The position numbers and the translations under genes were made by a program. A model generated the notes under the pieces. It worked only from the letters and a program-made list of their open reading frames with translations. It was not told where the DNA came from and searched no databases. Below, piece after piece: positions 43,779 through 52,797 of a stretch of DNA of 64,000 nt (its first letter is position 1; each line of letters opens with the position of its first letter). The DNA comes from Ruania alkalisoli (lineage in GTDB: Bacteria; Actinomycetota; Actinomycetes; Actinomycetales; Beutenbergiaceae): the NCBI RefSeq assembly GCF_014960965.1, contig NZ_CP063169.1:2141581-2205580 (forward strand), given 5' to 3'.

Positions 43779-44780
43779 GAGCACCGTGCCCGGCATATCC
43801 TCCACCAGTCCCGCCTGAGCGTAGGCCTCCAGCGCACTGCGGGCACGCAAGCGCAGCCCTTCGGCCACATCCGCCGGTTCGACGGCGAGGACGTCGGGGC
43901 CCAGCCCGAGCACCAGGTTGTGTAGCCAGGCCAGATCGACCACGTCCAGCTCGACGGCGAAGCGCCCGTCCTCCAGGTCCGTGACCACGGCCACGGGGTA
44001 CTGCTCGGCGACCCACCGCGCGCGCGGTGCGAGGACGAGCCGCACATGCCACGGTGCCGACTCCAACTCCGGCTGGGCCGAGCCGGGCAGCGCGACGTCC
44101 GGGTGCTCGTCGATCTTCGCTTCCAGCATCGTCACCTCCAGCATCCGGTCCAGGCGGAACTGCCGCAGGCCCGCGGCACGGTGGCACCAGGCCAGCAGGA
44201 ACCACCGATGGGAGTCGGTCAGCAGCTGCAGCGGATCCACGACACGCTCGCTGGTCGTGTCGGACGCCGACACATACGTGAGGGCGAGTTGGCGGCCCTT
44301 CTTCACGGCACGACGAACGACGGGCAGGTGGGTGGGTGTATCGGCCCCAGAACTGCTGGGCGCCTCGACGTCGACAGCTTCGGCAGCCTGGGCCGCCTGC
44401 CCAGCAGCGCGGGCGAGCTTCTTGGTGGTGGACGCCAGCACGGCATCGTCGGTCAGACCGGGATTGGCCTGCAACGAACGCAACGCCGTCAGCAGAGCGA
44501 GCGCTTCGTGCGGGCCCAGCCGGAGGGGGCGGTCCATCCCGCGCGCATCGGTCAGCGTGAGGATGTGGTGCTCGCGATCGTCGGCGGCGAAGTCGATCAG
44601 GTCACCGTGCAGGTACCCCGGCGTACCGGAGACCCAGAGCGTGTCCACATCCTGAAGTACCTGCCCGGTGCTGACACCGAAGTGCTCGGCCACCTGCTCC
44701 ACCGGAACGCCGCGATTCTTCTCCAGGTAGGCGATCAGGGCGAGCATGCGCACCATCCGGTCGCCGGCGGTCTCGGCCAT
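43776..44780 (-). CDS. pafC: WYL-domain regulator PafC
   Basis: The 334-residue protein has an N-terminal HTH (VPVEQVAEHFGVSTGQVLQDVDTL), a WYL domain (ERVVDPLQLLTDSHRWFLLAWCH, LRQFRLDRMLEV), and a C-terminal domain. With PafB it forms the PafBC regulator of the mycobacterial RecA-independent DNA-damage response. It overlaps the pafB stop by one base (TGATG), indicating coupled expression. Confidence 0.9.
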   Translation of the reverse strand: MAETAGDRMVRMLALIAYLEKNRGVPVEQVAEHFGVSTGQVLQDVDTLWVSGTPGYLHGDLIDFAADDREHHILTLTDARGMDRPLRLGPHEALALLTALRSLQANPGLTDDAVLASTTKKLARAAGQAAQAAEAVDVEAPSSSGADTPTHLPVVRRAVKKGRQLALTYVSASDTTSERVVDPLQLLTDSHRWFLLAWCHRAAGLRQFRLDRMLEVTMLEAKIDEHPDVALPGSAQPELESAPWHVRLVLAPRARWVAEQYPVAVVTDLEDGRFAVELDVVDLAWLHNLVLGLGPDVLAVEPADVAEGLRLRARSALEAYAQAGLVEDMPGTVL

Positions 44781-45730
44781 CAGTTCTCCCCCCACGTGGT
44801 GGCCGCCCGGAGCCGCGCCAGCACCGCAGAGCGCAGTTCGGACGGCTCCAGCACCAGCACGCTGTCCGCGTAGCCGGCGACCTGCTCCGCGAACCTGTCG
44901 ATGTCGGTGACCGTCAACCGAACCACGTCTCGGTCGCTCGGTGCGGAGGGATGCTCGCAGGGTTCGGCCCGAGCGCGCAGCGCCGAGGCGCGTTCGGGGA
45001 CGAGGGCTAGCACCACCTCGGTGGTGGTTACTGGCGGCACCTCGATCCGCGACGGAATGTGCACTGCACCTCGTTCGCCGACCCGCCGCACCTTGGTCGT
45101 GATCCGGGAAAGGCGGAAGGAACGCTGCGCCTGGCGGTCGCGATCGAACCCGATCAGGTACCAGCCCCGGTCCTTGGCGACCAGGCGCCACGGCTCGACC
45201 GTGCGCTGTGCACTCGTGCCGGTCCTGGCGGTGCGGTAGGTGAACTGCACGGCGATCCGGTCGGTGATGGCCTCCAGCAGCTCGGCGAAGGCTGCATCCG
45301 GCCCCCGTACTCGAAGAGCCAGCCCAGCGTGCTCACCCGGGTCGCTGAGGTCACTGACGGCGCGCAGCTTCGTCAGCCCACGCCGGGACTCCGCGGCGAA
45401 GGAGGAGTCCTGCCACACCTGTGCGGCGAGCGAGAGCACTCCGACCTCGGCCGGTGTGAAGTCGACGGGAGGCAAGGTGTACTCGGTGGTGTCGATCCGG
45501 TAGCCGACATCGTCCTCGTGTGCGGAGTCGGTGAGCGTGACGATCGGGATTCCGAGCGACCGCAGCTGGTCCTTGTCACGCTCGAACATGCGGTCGAACG
45601 ACTCATTGGACGCAGCATCGGCATAGCCGTTCACATGACGCCGGATCTCACCCTTGGTCATCCGGTGACGGGTGTGACTGAGCGCGATCACCAGGTCGAG
45701 GAGGCGTTCGGCGGCCGGGACACGGTCCAT
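44780..45730 (-). CDS. pafB: WYL-domain regulator PafB
   Basis: The 316-residue protein starts MDRVPAAERLLDLVIALSHT, with an HTH-like N-terminus, a WYL domain (QRTVEPWRLVAKDRGWYLIGFDRDR, RSFRLSRI), and a C-terminal part. It partners with PafC. A TAGCCT box lies 7 bases upstream of the ATG and no ribosome site is seen. The pafB-pafC order and link to tatA match other actinobacteria. Confidence 0.9.
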   Translation of the reverse strand: MDRVPAAERLLDLVIALSHTRHRMTKGEIRRHVNGYADAASNESFDRMFERDKDQLRSLGIPIVTLTDSAHEDDVGYRIDTTEYTLPPVDFTPAEVGVLSLAAQVWQDSSFAAESRRGLTKLRAVSDLSDPGEHAGLALRVRGPDAAFAELLEAITDRIAVQFTYRTARTGTSAQRTVEPWRLVAKDRGWYLIGFDRDRQAQRSFRLSRITTKVRRVGERGAVHIPSRIEVPPVTTTEVVLALVPERASALRARAEPCEHPSAPSDRDVVRLTVTDIDRFAEQVAGYADSVLVLEPSELRSAVLARLRAATTWGEN

Positions 45731-45737
45731 GTATCCC

Positions 45738-45743
45738 AGGCTA
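45738..45743 (-). promoter_or_regulatory. Leaderless-type -10 box for pafBC
   Basis: TAGCCT lies 7 bases before the ATG of pafB, with no Shine-Dalgarno sequence between. Confidence 0.45.
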
Positions 45744-45750
45744 GCCGCGA

Positions 45751-45756
45751 TACCTT
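45751..45756 (+). promoter_or_regulatory. Leaderless-type -10 box for the DUF3866 gene
   Basis: TACCTT lies 6 bases before GTG 45763 and 9 before ATG 45766; no ribosome site is visible. Confidence 0.4.
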
Positions 45757-45765
45757 GCGTTGGTG

Positions 45766-46893
45766 ATGACATGGCGAGACGGCGTGGTGCGACGGGTGGG
45801 AGCGCGATGGTCCGGGGCGCTCGAGCTCGATGTCGAGATCGATGAACCTAGCGGAACCAGCCTCGTGCGGGCACTGGCCTACCCCGATCTCGTCGGTGAA
45901 CCCTGGGTGGGCACGCGGGTGCTGCTGTCGATATCCGCACTGAGCAGGGGCTTGGGAACGGGCGGCTACGCCTTCGTTGTGGCGTGCCCCGACGACCTGC
46001 CGCCGGACCCGCCCGCCCGTGCCGGGCACCTCGTCAAGGCCCGTTACACGCCCCTGCAGACGATGGTGCTCGGCGCGGACGAGCAGGAGGCTGACAGCCA
46101 CGCCCTGCTTGCCGACGCTGACGACCTCGACGGCCTGCCGGTCGTGGTCGCTGACCTGCATTCGGCGCTGCCCGCGATCGTGGCCGGCGTACGCCACGAG
46201 ACCGAGCGTGCAGGACGTCCGGCCCCGCGTGTGGTCTACGTGATGACTGATGGTGGCGCGCTGCCCGCCTGGTTCTCCCGCACTGTAGCGACGCTGCGCG
46301 AACGGGAGTGGCTCACGGCTACCGTCACAGTCGGTCAGGCCTTCGGCGGCGACCTGGAGGCTGTCACCGTGCACTCCGGGTTGCTGGCCGCCAGGCTCGT
46401 GGCTCGCGCAGACCTGGTGGTTCTGGCACAGGGCCCAGGCAACCTCGGGACCGGCACCCGCTGGGGCTTCTCGGGCGTCAGCGCCGGGGAGGCGATCAAC
46501 GCCACCGGTGTGCTCGGTGGACGCCCGGTAGCGAGCCTGCGGGTCTCCGGAGCCGATCCGCGGCAGCGTCATCAGGGTGTCTCCCACCACAGCCTCACGG
46601 CCTATGGGCGCGTGGCGATGCACCCCTGTGATGTCGTCGTCCCCGAGTTGACCGGGTCCCTCACTGAGCTCAGTGAGACGGTTCGCGCACAGGCGCAGCC
46701 GCTTGCCGCCCGGCATCGACTGGTCACCGTGGCCACCGACGGGTTGGACGACGCCCTGGCCGCCTGCCCGGTCCGGTTGTCGACCATGGGCCGTGGCCTG
46801 GCCGAGGACCCCGGTGCGTTCCTAGCCGCCGCCGCCGCGGGCGTCCATGCCGCCCGGCTCGTGCCGCGCGACGAGGGCCGCCAGCCGGCGTGA
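45766..46893 (+). CDS. DUF3866 family protein
   Basis: The 375-residue protein matches DUF3866 in its opening MTWRDGVVRRV, a VVYVMTDGGALPAWFSRTVA segment, and LVVLAQGPGNLGTGTRWGFSG. Function is unknown; the conserved glycine-rich GPGNLGTGT loop suggests ligand binding. ATG 45766 is chosen; GTG 45763 fits a leaderless start from a TACCTT box. Its 3' end overlaps the convergent PH-domain gene by 72 bases. It is divergent from pafB. Confidence 0.85.
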   Translation: MTWRDGVVRRVGARWSGALELDVEIDEPSGTSLVRALAYPDLVGEPWVGTRVLLSISALSRGLGTGGYAFVVACPDDLPPDPPARAGHLVKARYTPLQTMVLGADEQEADSHALLADADDLDGLPVVVADLHSALPAIVAGVRHETERAGRPAPRVVYVMTDGGALPAWFSRTVATLREREWLTATVTVGQAFGGDLEAVTVHSGLLAARLVARADLVVLAQGPGNLGTGTRWGFSGVSAGEAINATGVLGGRPVASLRVSGADPRQRHQGVSHHSLTAYGRVAMHPCDVVVPELTGSLTELSETVRAQAQPLAARHRLVTVATDGLDDALAACPVRLSTMGRGLAEDPGAFLAAAAAGVHAARLVPRDEGRQPA

Positions 46894-47295
46894 GTCGGCG
46901 CGGGCGCGTTCGCCGTCGACCCGTTGGATGGCCATCACCGCCCACACGGACCCGTCGTCCAGATCGAGTTGCACCCAGTCCCGCTCACCGAATCGCACGG
47001 TGACGATCTGCTCCCAGGCGAGGTAGCGTCGTCGGAAGACGTTCCGGACCAGCAAGCCCCGCTGGTCCGGAACAGCGGCCACGCTGGCCTGCAGCCACAG
47101 GAACAGCGCCACGGCGGTGGCCAGTGCCCCGGCAGCAAGGTGGAGCCCGAGGTGTGATCCCGGGAGTCGAGCCGTCAGGATCACGAAGAGCACATAGCCG
47201 CCGACGATCCAGCCGATGATCGACAGGCTCACCCAGCGGGTGGCACGCGGGCGGAACCGAGCGTAGAGATCTGGCGCGCCCGCGTGCTCGGTCAT
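46822..47295 (-). CDS. PH-domain membrane protein
   Basis: The 157-residue protein has two membrane helices (about 22-41 and 50-70) and a bacterial PH-like domain with QRGLLVRNVFRRRYLAWEQI. It follows hisG directly, as its homologue follows ribH in mycobacteria (Rv1417). Role unknown. The C-terminal coding region overlaps the opposite-strand DUF3866 gene by 72 bases. Confidence 0.8.
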   Translation of the reverse strand: MTEHAGAPDLYARFRPRATRWVSLSIIGWIVGGYVLFVILTARLPGSHLGLHLAAGALATAVALFLWLQASVAAVPDQRGLLVRNVFRRRYLAWEQIVTVRFGERDWVQLDLDDGSVWAVMAIQRVDGERARADSRRLAALVARHEPGGMDARGGGG

Positions 47296-47300
47296 GAGCC

Positions 47301-48149
47301 CTACAGTCGGCTCGCGTGGATCCCGGTGACGATGATCGCTCGGGCCCCGAGCTCGTACAGCTCGTCCATGATCTGGTTCGTCTGCTTCCGGGGCACCATC
47401 GCGCGGACGGCCTTCCAGCGGTCGTCGTGCAGCGGCGAGACTGTCGGCGACTCCAGGCCGGGGGTGACGGCCACGCAGGCCTCCACTCGATCCACCGGGC
47501 AGTCGTAGTCCATGAGGACATACTGACGTGCGACGAGCACGCCATGGAGACGGCGGTCGAGGGTGGCGAGCCCTGCCTTGGGCTCCTCCCCCGCGTTCGG
47601 GCGGATCAGCACCGCCTCCGAGTGCAGGATCGGCTCGCCGAAGACGTGCAGGCCCGCCGCACGTAGTGTGCCACCGGTCTCGACGACGTCCGCGACCACG
47701 TCAGCAACCCCGAGCCGGATGGTTGACTCGATCGCGCCGTCCAGACGGACCACATGCGCATCGATACCCCGTTCAGACAGGTACGTGCCGACCAGGTGGG
47801 CGTAGCTGGTGGCGACTCGCTTGCCGTGGATGTCCGCCAGTGAGGTGACCTGGTCGGGTGGCCCGGCGAAGTGGAACGTCGAGCCTGCGAAGCCGAGCGC
47901 GCGATGCTCGATGGCGTCCACACCGGAGTCCAGTAGCAGGTCGCGGCCGGTGATTCCGGCGTCGACGACGCCTTCACCGACGTAGACGGCGATGTCACGC
48001 GGTCGCAGGAAGAAGAACTCGACGTCGTTCGCGGTGTCGGGCAGTACCAGTTCGCGGCCGTCGCGGCGCTGCCGGTAGCCGGCTTCCCGCAGCATCTGGC
48101 TGGCGGGCTCGGAGAGTGAGCCCTTGTTGGGCACGGCAATTCTGAGCAC
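47301..48149 (-). CDS. hisG: ATP phosphoribosyltransferase (long form)
   Basis: The 282-residue protein starts [12 protein letters not shown] and has the PRPP-binding segment [17 protein letters not shown], then the C-terminal ACT-like regulatory domain ([18 protein letters not shown]) that binds histidine. It catalyses the first step of histidine synthesis. GTG 48149 is chosen as the standard family start with GAAGGA upstream; GTG 48167 is less likely. It follows hisE. Confidence 0.94.
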   Translation of the reverse strand: MLRIAVPNKGSLSEPASQMLREAGYRQRRDGRELVLPDTANDVEFFFLRPRDIAVYVGEGVVDAGITGRDLLLDSGVDAIEHRALGFAGSTFHFAGPPDQVTSLADIHGKRVATSYAHLVGTYLSERGIDAHVVRLDGAIESTIRLGVADVVADVVETGGTLRAAGLHVFGEPILHSEAVLIRPNAGEEPKAGLATLDRRLHGVLVARQYVLMDYDCPVDRVEACVAVTPGLESPTVSPLHDDRWKAVRAMVPRKQTNQIMDELYELGARAIIVTGIHASRL

Positions 48150-48202
48150 GGGGGTCCTTCGGTTCACAGATGGGTGGGTGTCATATCACGTGGGCCGGGT
48201 GC

Positions 48203-48466
48203 TCACAGATGCTTGTAGACGTCCTCGAGTGTGAGACCGCGGGCGAGCATCATCACCTGCAGGTGGTAAAGCAGCTGCGAGATCTCTTCGGCGGCCTCGT
48301 CCTCGCTCTGGTACTCGGCCGCCATCCACACCTCGGCGGCCTCCTCGACGATCTTCTTGCCGATGGCATGGACGCCGGAGTCCAGCTCGGCGACGGTCCC
48401 GGAACCGTCCGGGCGGGTCTGGGCCTTGTGCTGGAGCTCGGCGAAGAGGTCGTCGAAGGTTTTCAC
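48203..48466 (-). CDS. hisE: Phosphoribosyl-ATP pyrophosphatase
   Basis: The 87-residue protein has the MazG-like HisE motif [16 protein letters not shown] with EE(x)2E metal ligands and the downstream [13 protein letters not shown]. It hydrolyses phosphoribosyl-ATP, step two of the histidine pathway. The GTG start has a TAGGCT box 7 bases upstream that overlaps the stop codon of the preceding ABC binding protein gene. Confidence 0.93.
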   Translation of the reverse strand: MKTFDDLFAELQHKAQTRPDGSGTVAELDSGVHAIGKKIVEEAAEVWMAAEYQSEDEAAEEISQLLYHLQVMMLARGLTLEDVYKHL

Positions 48467-48473
48467 GCCGCAG

Positions 48474-48479
48474 AGCCTA
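48474..48479 (-). promoter_or_regulatory. Leaderless-type -10 box for hisE
   Basis: TAGGCT lies 7 bases before the GTG. Its TAG is the stop codon of the upstream RibY-like gene. This would let hisE-hisG be transcribed independently of the riboswitch. Confidence 0.45.
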
Positions 48480-49502
48480 CTGGTCTTCAGCGAAGGCGTC
48501 GGTATACGCCTCCTGGGGTGGGACGGGCGAGGAGGTCAACTCAACCGAGTCGAGGAACGTCGACATCTCCTGCCACGGGCCGCGGTGCACGCCCCACCCG
48601 GGACCGGTGGTGCCGTACAACGGCACTGTCGACTCCATCGTGGCGGTCATGATCGCCTCCTGCTCGGCATCGACGGTGCCCGGGATCGCCTCGATCGCGG
48701 CGTCCACCCCGGAACGGGGGTCTGCGGCGATGTCGGCGAGGGCACGCCCGACTGCGCCGATCACCGCCCGCAACGCCTCGGGTTGGGTCTGGGTGAGCTC
48801 GTCGGTGGTGCCGAGTCCGATGCCCACGAGCGGCACCTCACCCAGGGGTACGGCCCGCACGTCGAGCCCGGTGGCGGCGAACTGAGGTACGTCGTTGTTC
48901 TGATAGCCCATGACGGCGTCCACGTGTCCCTCGGAGAGTGCGCTCTGCTGCGTGAAGCCGATGTGTTCGATCTGCACGTCCTCGTCGGTGAGCCCGGCCT
49001 GGTCGAGCATGGCGAGCAGCCCGAACCACGTCTCCCCGAACGGACCGGGCACCCCGACGGTGCGGCCGACCAGGTCGGCCGGCGTGGCGATGTCGGAGTC
49101 GGCCGGAACGATGAGCGCCACCGGATAGGACTCATACAGGGTGGCGATGCTGCGGACCGGAACGCCCGCGTCCCGCGCCACCATGATCTCGTCGCCACCG
49201 GCCACGACCACCTGCTCGGTGCCGGCGGCCAGGGCTCCGAACAGGTCCTCGGACTCGCCGTGGTGACGCAGGGTGACATCGACGCCGGCCTCATCGAAGT
49301 AGCCCTGCTGTTCGGCGAGGTAGAACGGCGCGAACTGGACGTTCGGAACGTACGTGAGGCCGATCGTCAGTGAGTGCTGCGGATCGGTGCCCGAACTCGG
49401 CGAGGAAGAGTCGCCGTCATCGGTGGTGGGCGCGCACCCCGCGGCTGCGGCAAGAGTGAGTGTGAGGGCAGCCAGCAGGCTGCGGCGGCGAACGGTAGTC
49501 AC
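48477..49502 (-). CDS. ribY: NMT1/THI5-type ABC binding lipoprotein, probable riboflavin importer subunit
   Basis: The 341-residue protein has a signal peptide with lipobox AAGC (Cys near 22), a Ser/Asp-rich linker, and the NMT1/THI5-like fold ([36 protein letters not shown]). Members bind pyrimidines, thiamine precursors or riboflavin. The FMN riboswitch upstream of its operon points to riboflavin or a flavin, as for RibY. GTG 49502 overlaps the permease stop by 4 bases. No ATPase gene is in the operon. Confidence 0.82.
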   Translation of the reverse strand: MTTVRRRSLLAALTLTLAAAAGCAPTTDDGDSSSPSSGTDPQHSLTIGLTYVPNVQFAPFYLAEQQGYFDEAGVDVTLRHHGESEDLFGALAAGTEQVVVAGGDEIMVARDAGVPVRSIATLYESYPVALIVPADSDIATPADLVGRTVGVPGPFGETWFGLLAMLDQAGLTDEDVQIEHIGFTQQSALSEGHVDAVMGYQNNDVPQFAATGLDVRAVPLGEVPLVGIGLGTTDELTQTQPEALRAVIGAVGRALADIAADPRSGVDAAIEAIPGTVDAEQEAIMTATMESTVPLYGTTGPGWGVHRGPWQEMSTFLDSVELTSSPVPPQEAYTDAFAEDQ

Positions 49503-50278
49503 CAACGGACCTTTCTTTCCCAGGCTCTGACGAGCACGTAGAATCCGACCGCTCCGGCGGCCAGGACGATGAGAGTGGCGAACATGCCGGTCGTGTCGGA
49601 GCGGTCGCGGTAGACCGACAGCAGCAGTCCCAGGCCCTGCCCGCCCATGACGAACTCGCCGACCACGGCGCCCGTGATGGACAGGACGAAACCGTTGCGG
49701 ACACCCGCGAGGACGGCGGGAAGGGCCAGGGGCGCTTCGATGTGGAGCAGCAGACGCCAGCGCCCGGCGCCGTCGAGCCGCGCGGCACCGAGCACCTCCT
49801 CGTCGAGCGTGGTCAGGCCGAGGGTGGTGTTCACCACGATCGGGAAGAAGACCAGCAGCGCGCACAGCATCGCGATCGGCAGCAGGCCATAGCCGAACCA
49901 GAGGACGATCAGCGGGGCGAGGGCGACGGCGGGGATGGCCTGGGTGGCGGCCAGGTAGGGCCCCAGCGCGGCCGACGCGAGGCGGGACCGGGCCAGCAGG
50001 TAGCCGAGTGGGAGGGCGACCGCCAGGCCGATGAGACCGCCGAGGAGGCTCTCGCTGGCCGTGGTGGCGGCGTAGCGCAGGATGTCGCCCTCGGAGATCT
50101 CGGTCGCGAGCCGCGTGGCCAGTGCACTAGGGGCAGGAAGGAGGCGCGAGGGCGTCAGGCCGGCGACGATCTCCCACAGGAGCAGCCCGGCCGCTCCGGC
50201 CGCGAGCGGTGCCAGAACGGACGAGCCGACAAGATCGGCGGCGTCAGCCGGTCCTGGCTGCGTCGACCTGCGCGACAT
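49499..50278 (-). CDS. ribX: ABC transporter permease, probable riboflavin importer (RibX-like)
   Basis: The 259-residue protein has about six membrane helices and the EAA-type loop EEVLGAARLDGAGRWRLLLH, as in NitT/TauT-type permeases. Immediately upstream is an FMN riboswitch, so it is a riboflavin-importer candidate. ATG 50278 follows GAGAGGACGAAAGAGC. An upstream frame to 50386 would run into the riboswitch and is rejected. Partner ATPase missing, perhaps shared. Confidence 0.82.
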   Translation of the reverse strand: MSRRSTQPGPADAADLVGSSVLAPLAAGAAGLLLWEIVAGLTPSRLLPAPSALATRLATEISEGDILRYAATTASESLLGGLIGLAVALPLGYLLARSRLASAALGPYLAATQAIPAVALAPLIVLWFGYGLLPIAMLCALLVFFPIVVNTTLGLTTLDEEVLGAARLDGAGRWRLLLHIEAPLALPAVLAGVRNGFVLSITGAVVGEFVMGGQGLGLLLSVYRDRSDTTGMFATLIVLAAGAVGFYVLVRAWERKVRW

Positions 50279-50341
50279 GCTCTTTCGTCCTCTCCCCAAG
50301 CGATACCCGGGGTGGACGACGGCGCGGCGCACGTCGACCGA

Positions 50342-50359
50342 CGACGTCACTTGACGTCG
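50342..50359 (-). promoter_or_regulatory. Expression-platform hairpin after the FMN riboswitch
   Basis: CGACGTC and GACGTCG pair across the AAGT loop immediately after the aptamer closing stem. A downstream ACGTGC (50329-50334) could compete for the closing strand GCACG of the aptamer. No U-run follows, so it is not a clear intrinsic terminator. Confidence 0.45.
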
Positions 50360-50480
50360 CGTGCTTCCTCCCATCCGGACTTTCACCGTCGGTCCTGGAG
50401 TTCCACCAGGTCAACCGATCTTGCGATCGGGTCGCGGACTGTCACCGCCGGCTCGGACTTTCACCGACCCCGGAGCACGT
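50360..50480 (-). ncRNA. FMN riboswitch (RFN element)
   Basis: Read on the minus strand this has the conserved RFN core: GAGCCGGCGGTGACAGTCCG, a variable hairpin CCGATC-GCAA-GATCGG, then GACCGACGGTGAAAGTCCGG and GATGGGAGGAAG. The ends pair as ACGTGCT with AGCACG(C) to close helix P1. This is the classic FMN-sensing aptamer. It precedes the ribX-ribY pair, so flavin binding should turn importer expression down. It starts 39 bases after the rpe stop. Confidence 0.93.
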
Positions 50481-50518
50481 TGATCGCGGCCATTCTCTCA
50501 CACCTGAGACGGTGGGCC

Positions 50519-51190
50519 TCAGGGCCGGAACGCGTCCGTGGCCTTGCCCCGCAGGACGGCGATCTCCTCGGCCGGGTCGGCGGCAGAGTAGACCGCTGAG
50601 CCTGCGACGAAGACGTTCGCGCCTGCGGCTGCGGCGTCGGCGATGGTCTCGCGGGAGACGCCACCGTCGACCTGGATCCACACGTCACCGCCCGAGCGGG
50701 TGATGGCATCGCGGGTACGACGGATCTTCGGCAACGTCCCGGTGATGAAGGACTGGCCACCGAAGCCGGGTTCAACGGTCATCACCAGGACCATGTCGAA
50801 CTCCGGTAGCAGGTCCAGATAGTTCTCGATCCCGGTCGCCGGGCGGAGCGCGAGACTTGCCCTGGCACCTTTCGCGCGGAGTTCCCGCGCGAGCCTCACT
50901 GGCGCCCGGGCCGCTTCGGCGTGGAAGGTGACGGACGCAGCCCCGGCCTCGGCGTAGGCGGGGGCCCAGGTGTCCGGGTCGTCGATCATCAGGTGCACAT
51001 CGGCGGGAACGGCCGTGGTGGCGAGGATACGTTCGACCACCGGGAGGCCGAAGGTCATGTTGGGCACGAAATGGTTGTCCATGACGTCCAAGTGCACGTA
51101 GTCGGCACTGGCGATGCGCCCGATCTCCCCGGTGAGGTTCGCCAGGTCCGCGTTCAGCACGCTCGGTGAGATGAGTATCGGTGCCGTCAT
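50519..51190 (-). CDS. rpe: Ribulose-phosphate 3-epimerase
   Basis: The 223-residue protein has [13 protein letters not shown], catalytic metal-site motifs [14 protein letters not shown] and [10 protein letters not shown], and [11 protein letters not shown]. It interconverts ribulose 5-phosphate and xylulose 5-phosphate in the pentose phosphate pathway. The start lies 21 bases after the rsmB stop, with a TACCCT box 7 bases upstream. The fmt-rsmB-rpe order is standard in actinobacteria. Confidence 0.95.
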   Translation of the reverse strand: MTAPILISPSVLNADLANLTGEIGRIASADYVHLDVMDNHFVPNMTFGLPVVERILATTAVPADVHLMIDDPDTWAPAYAEAGAASVTFHAEAARAPVRLARELRAKGARASLALRPATGIENYLDLLPEFDMVLVMTVEPGFGGQSFITGTLPKIRRTRDAITRSGGDVWIQVDGGVSRETIADAAAAGANVFVAGSAVYSAADPAEEIAVLRGKATDAFRP

Positions 51191-51197
51191 GGTGGTC

Positions 51198-51203
51198 AGG
51201 GTA
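51198..51203 (-). promoter_or_regulatory. Leaderless-type -10 box for rpe
   Basis: TACCCT lies 7 bases before the ATG at 51190, just after the rsmB stop codon. Confidence 0.4.
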
Positions 51204-51210
51204 TCGGTGG

Positions 51211-52797
51211 TCACCGGCGAATGAGGGCGAGGAACATCGCGTCGGTCCCGTGCCGGTGGGGCCACAGTTGCACATAGGGGCCCTGCTGGCTGGGCAGCGG
51301 GGCGCCGATCACACGCTCGGCGATCTCGACGGCGTCCAGTACCTCCGCATGCTCGGCTCGCTTCAGCACGTCGGTCACCACGGCGTGAGTCTCGGCCAGG
51401 TGCGGAGAGCAGGTCACATAGGCCACCACTCCCCCGGGACGGGTGGCGTTCAGAGCGGAGGTCAGCAACTGGCGCTGCAGCGGGCCGAGGGTGGCCAGGT
51501 CGGACAGCGACCGACGCCAGCGGGACTCGGGGCGGCGGCGGAGCGCGCCCAGGCCCGTGCACGGGGCGTCCACCAGGACTCGATCGAAGGCACCGGGCTG
51601 TTCGTGTCCGACTTCTCGGCCGTCTCCGATCCGGACGCTCAAGCCGGGCAGCACCGTCCGGACGGCTGCGGTGGACTGATCCACAAGTCTGGCCCGGTGG
51701 GTAGAGATCTCGTTGGCCACCAGAACTCCGTCCGGAGACCGTTCGGCGAGGAGGGCGCCGAACAGGGCGGCCTTGCCGCCGGGGCCGGCGCACAGGTCGA
51801 GCCATGTGGCATCGGGGCCATCGACGGGCGCGGCGGCGGCAATCAGCGTGACGAGCTGGCTTCCTTCATCTTGGACCCCGGCGCGGGCGGAGCGGACCGC
51901 CTCCAGCGCCCCTGGATCGCCATGAGAGAGCGTACGAGCGGTCGAGGCCCATCGGGTGGGCTGGCCATTGGGTGCATCCTCGTCCGTCGCGAGCCCTGGG
52001 CGGAGAACGAGTGTGACCGCGGGCGGGGTGTTGTCCGCCTCCAGCAGCGCGGGCAGGTCGTCCGCACCGTCGGCGGTGGTGGACAGGCTCTGCCGCATCG
52101 AGCGAACGATCCACGCCGGGTGCGAACTGGACACAGCCAGCCGGTCGGTTTCCTCGGGCACTTCGGCGGTGATGATGTCCAACCATTCCGGAAGCTCACG
52201 CTCGGCGATGCGTCGCAGGATCGCGTTGACGAACTGAGCCGACCCGGCTCCGACGGCACTGCGGGCCAGCCCCACTGTCGCGGAGACGGCTGCGTGATCG
52301 GGTACCCGCATGGCGAGTAGCTGGTGGGCACCGAGCCGCAGGACGTCGAGCACCGGTGGGTCGAGCTGCTCGAGGCGGCGGTCTGCGACAGTGGCGATGA
52401 TCGCGTCATAGCGGCCCTGGTAGCGCAGCGTGCCGTATGCGAGCTCGGTCGCGAACGCGGCATCACGGCCGATGATGCGGCGTTCGCGCAGCATCGGCGG
52501 CAGGGTCAGGTTCGCGTAGGAGTCGGAGTCGGCGACTGTGCGGAGGGTGTCGTAGGCGGCGCGGCGCGCCGGATCGGCGTCCTTGGCTCGCTCGCGTGGT
52601 GCCCGGTTCGTGCGGGAACGGTCGTCGGTCCTGTCGCGACGATTGGCGCCACGCTGGGCGCCTTGTCGGCCGTGCTCCCGCCCACCCGGTTGATCACCTC
52701 CACGACTCGATCGCGGTCCGCGCGCTGGCCGGCCGTCCCGATCGTGCCGGCCGCGGCGTTCCCGGTCATTGCCGTTGTTGCGGTGATCTTCGTTCAT
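51211..52797 (-). CDS. rsmB: 16S rRNA m5C967 methyltransferase RsmB
   Basis: The 528-residue protein has a NusB-like N-terminal domain ([12 protein letters not shown]... [13 protein letters not shown]), a SAM site [15 protein letters not shown], and the two catalytic cysteines in DAPCTGLG and [14 protein letters not shown]. The first about 70 residues are an Arg/Gly/Asp-rich, probably disordered extension. It methylates C967 of 16S rRNA. The start overlaps the fmt stop by 4 bases. Confidence 0.92.
   Translation of the reverse strand: MNEDHRNNGNDRERRGRHDRDGRPARGPRSSRGGDQPGGREHGRQGAQRGANRRDRTDDRSRTNRAPRERAKDADPARRAAYDTLRTVADSDSYANLTLPPMLRERRIIGRDAAFATELAYGTLRYQGRYDAIIATVADRRLEQLDPPVLDVLRLGAHQLLAMRVPDHAAVSATVGLARSAVGAGSAQFVNAILRRIAERELPEWLDIITAEVPEETDRLAVSSSHPAWIVRSMRQSLSTTADGADDLPALLEADNTPPAVTLVLRPGLATDEDAPNGQPTRWASTARTLSHGDPGALEAVRSARAGVQDEGSQLVTLIAAAAPVDGPDATWLDLCAGPGGKAALFGALLAERSPDGVLVANEISTHRARLVDQSTAAVRTVLPGLSVRIGDGREVGHEQPGAFDRVLVDAPCTGLGALRRRPESRWRRSLSDLATLGPLQRQLLTSALNATRPGGVVAYVTCSPHLAETHAVVTDVLKRAEHAEVLDAVEIAERVIGAPLPSQQGPYVQLWPHRHGTDAMFLALIRR

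Noticed and set aside
50279-50386. Upstream extension of the ribX-like gene
   Set aside because: It would translate through the hairpin and into the FMN riboswitch; the ATG at 50278 has a purine-rich site.
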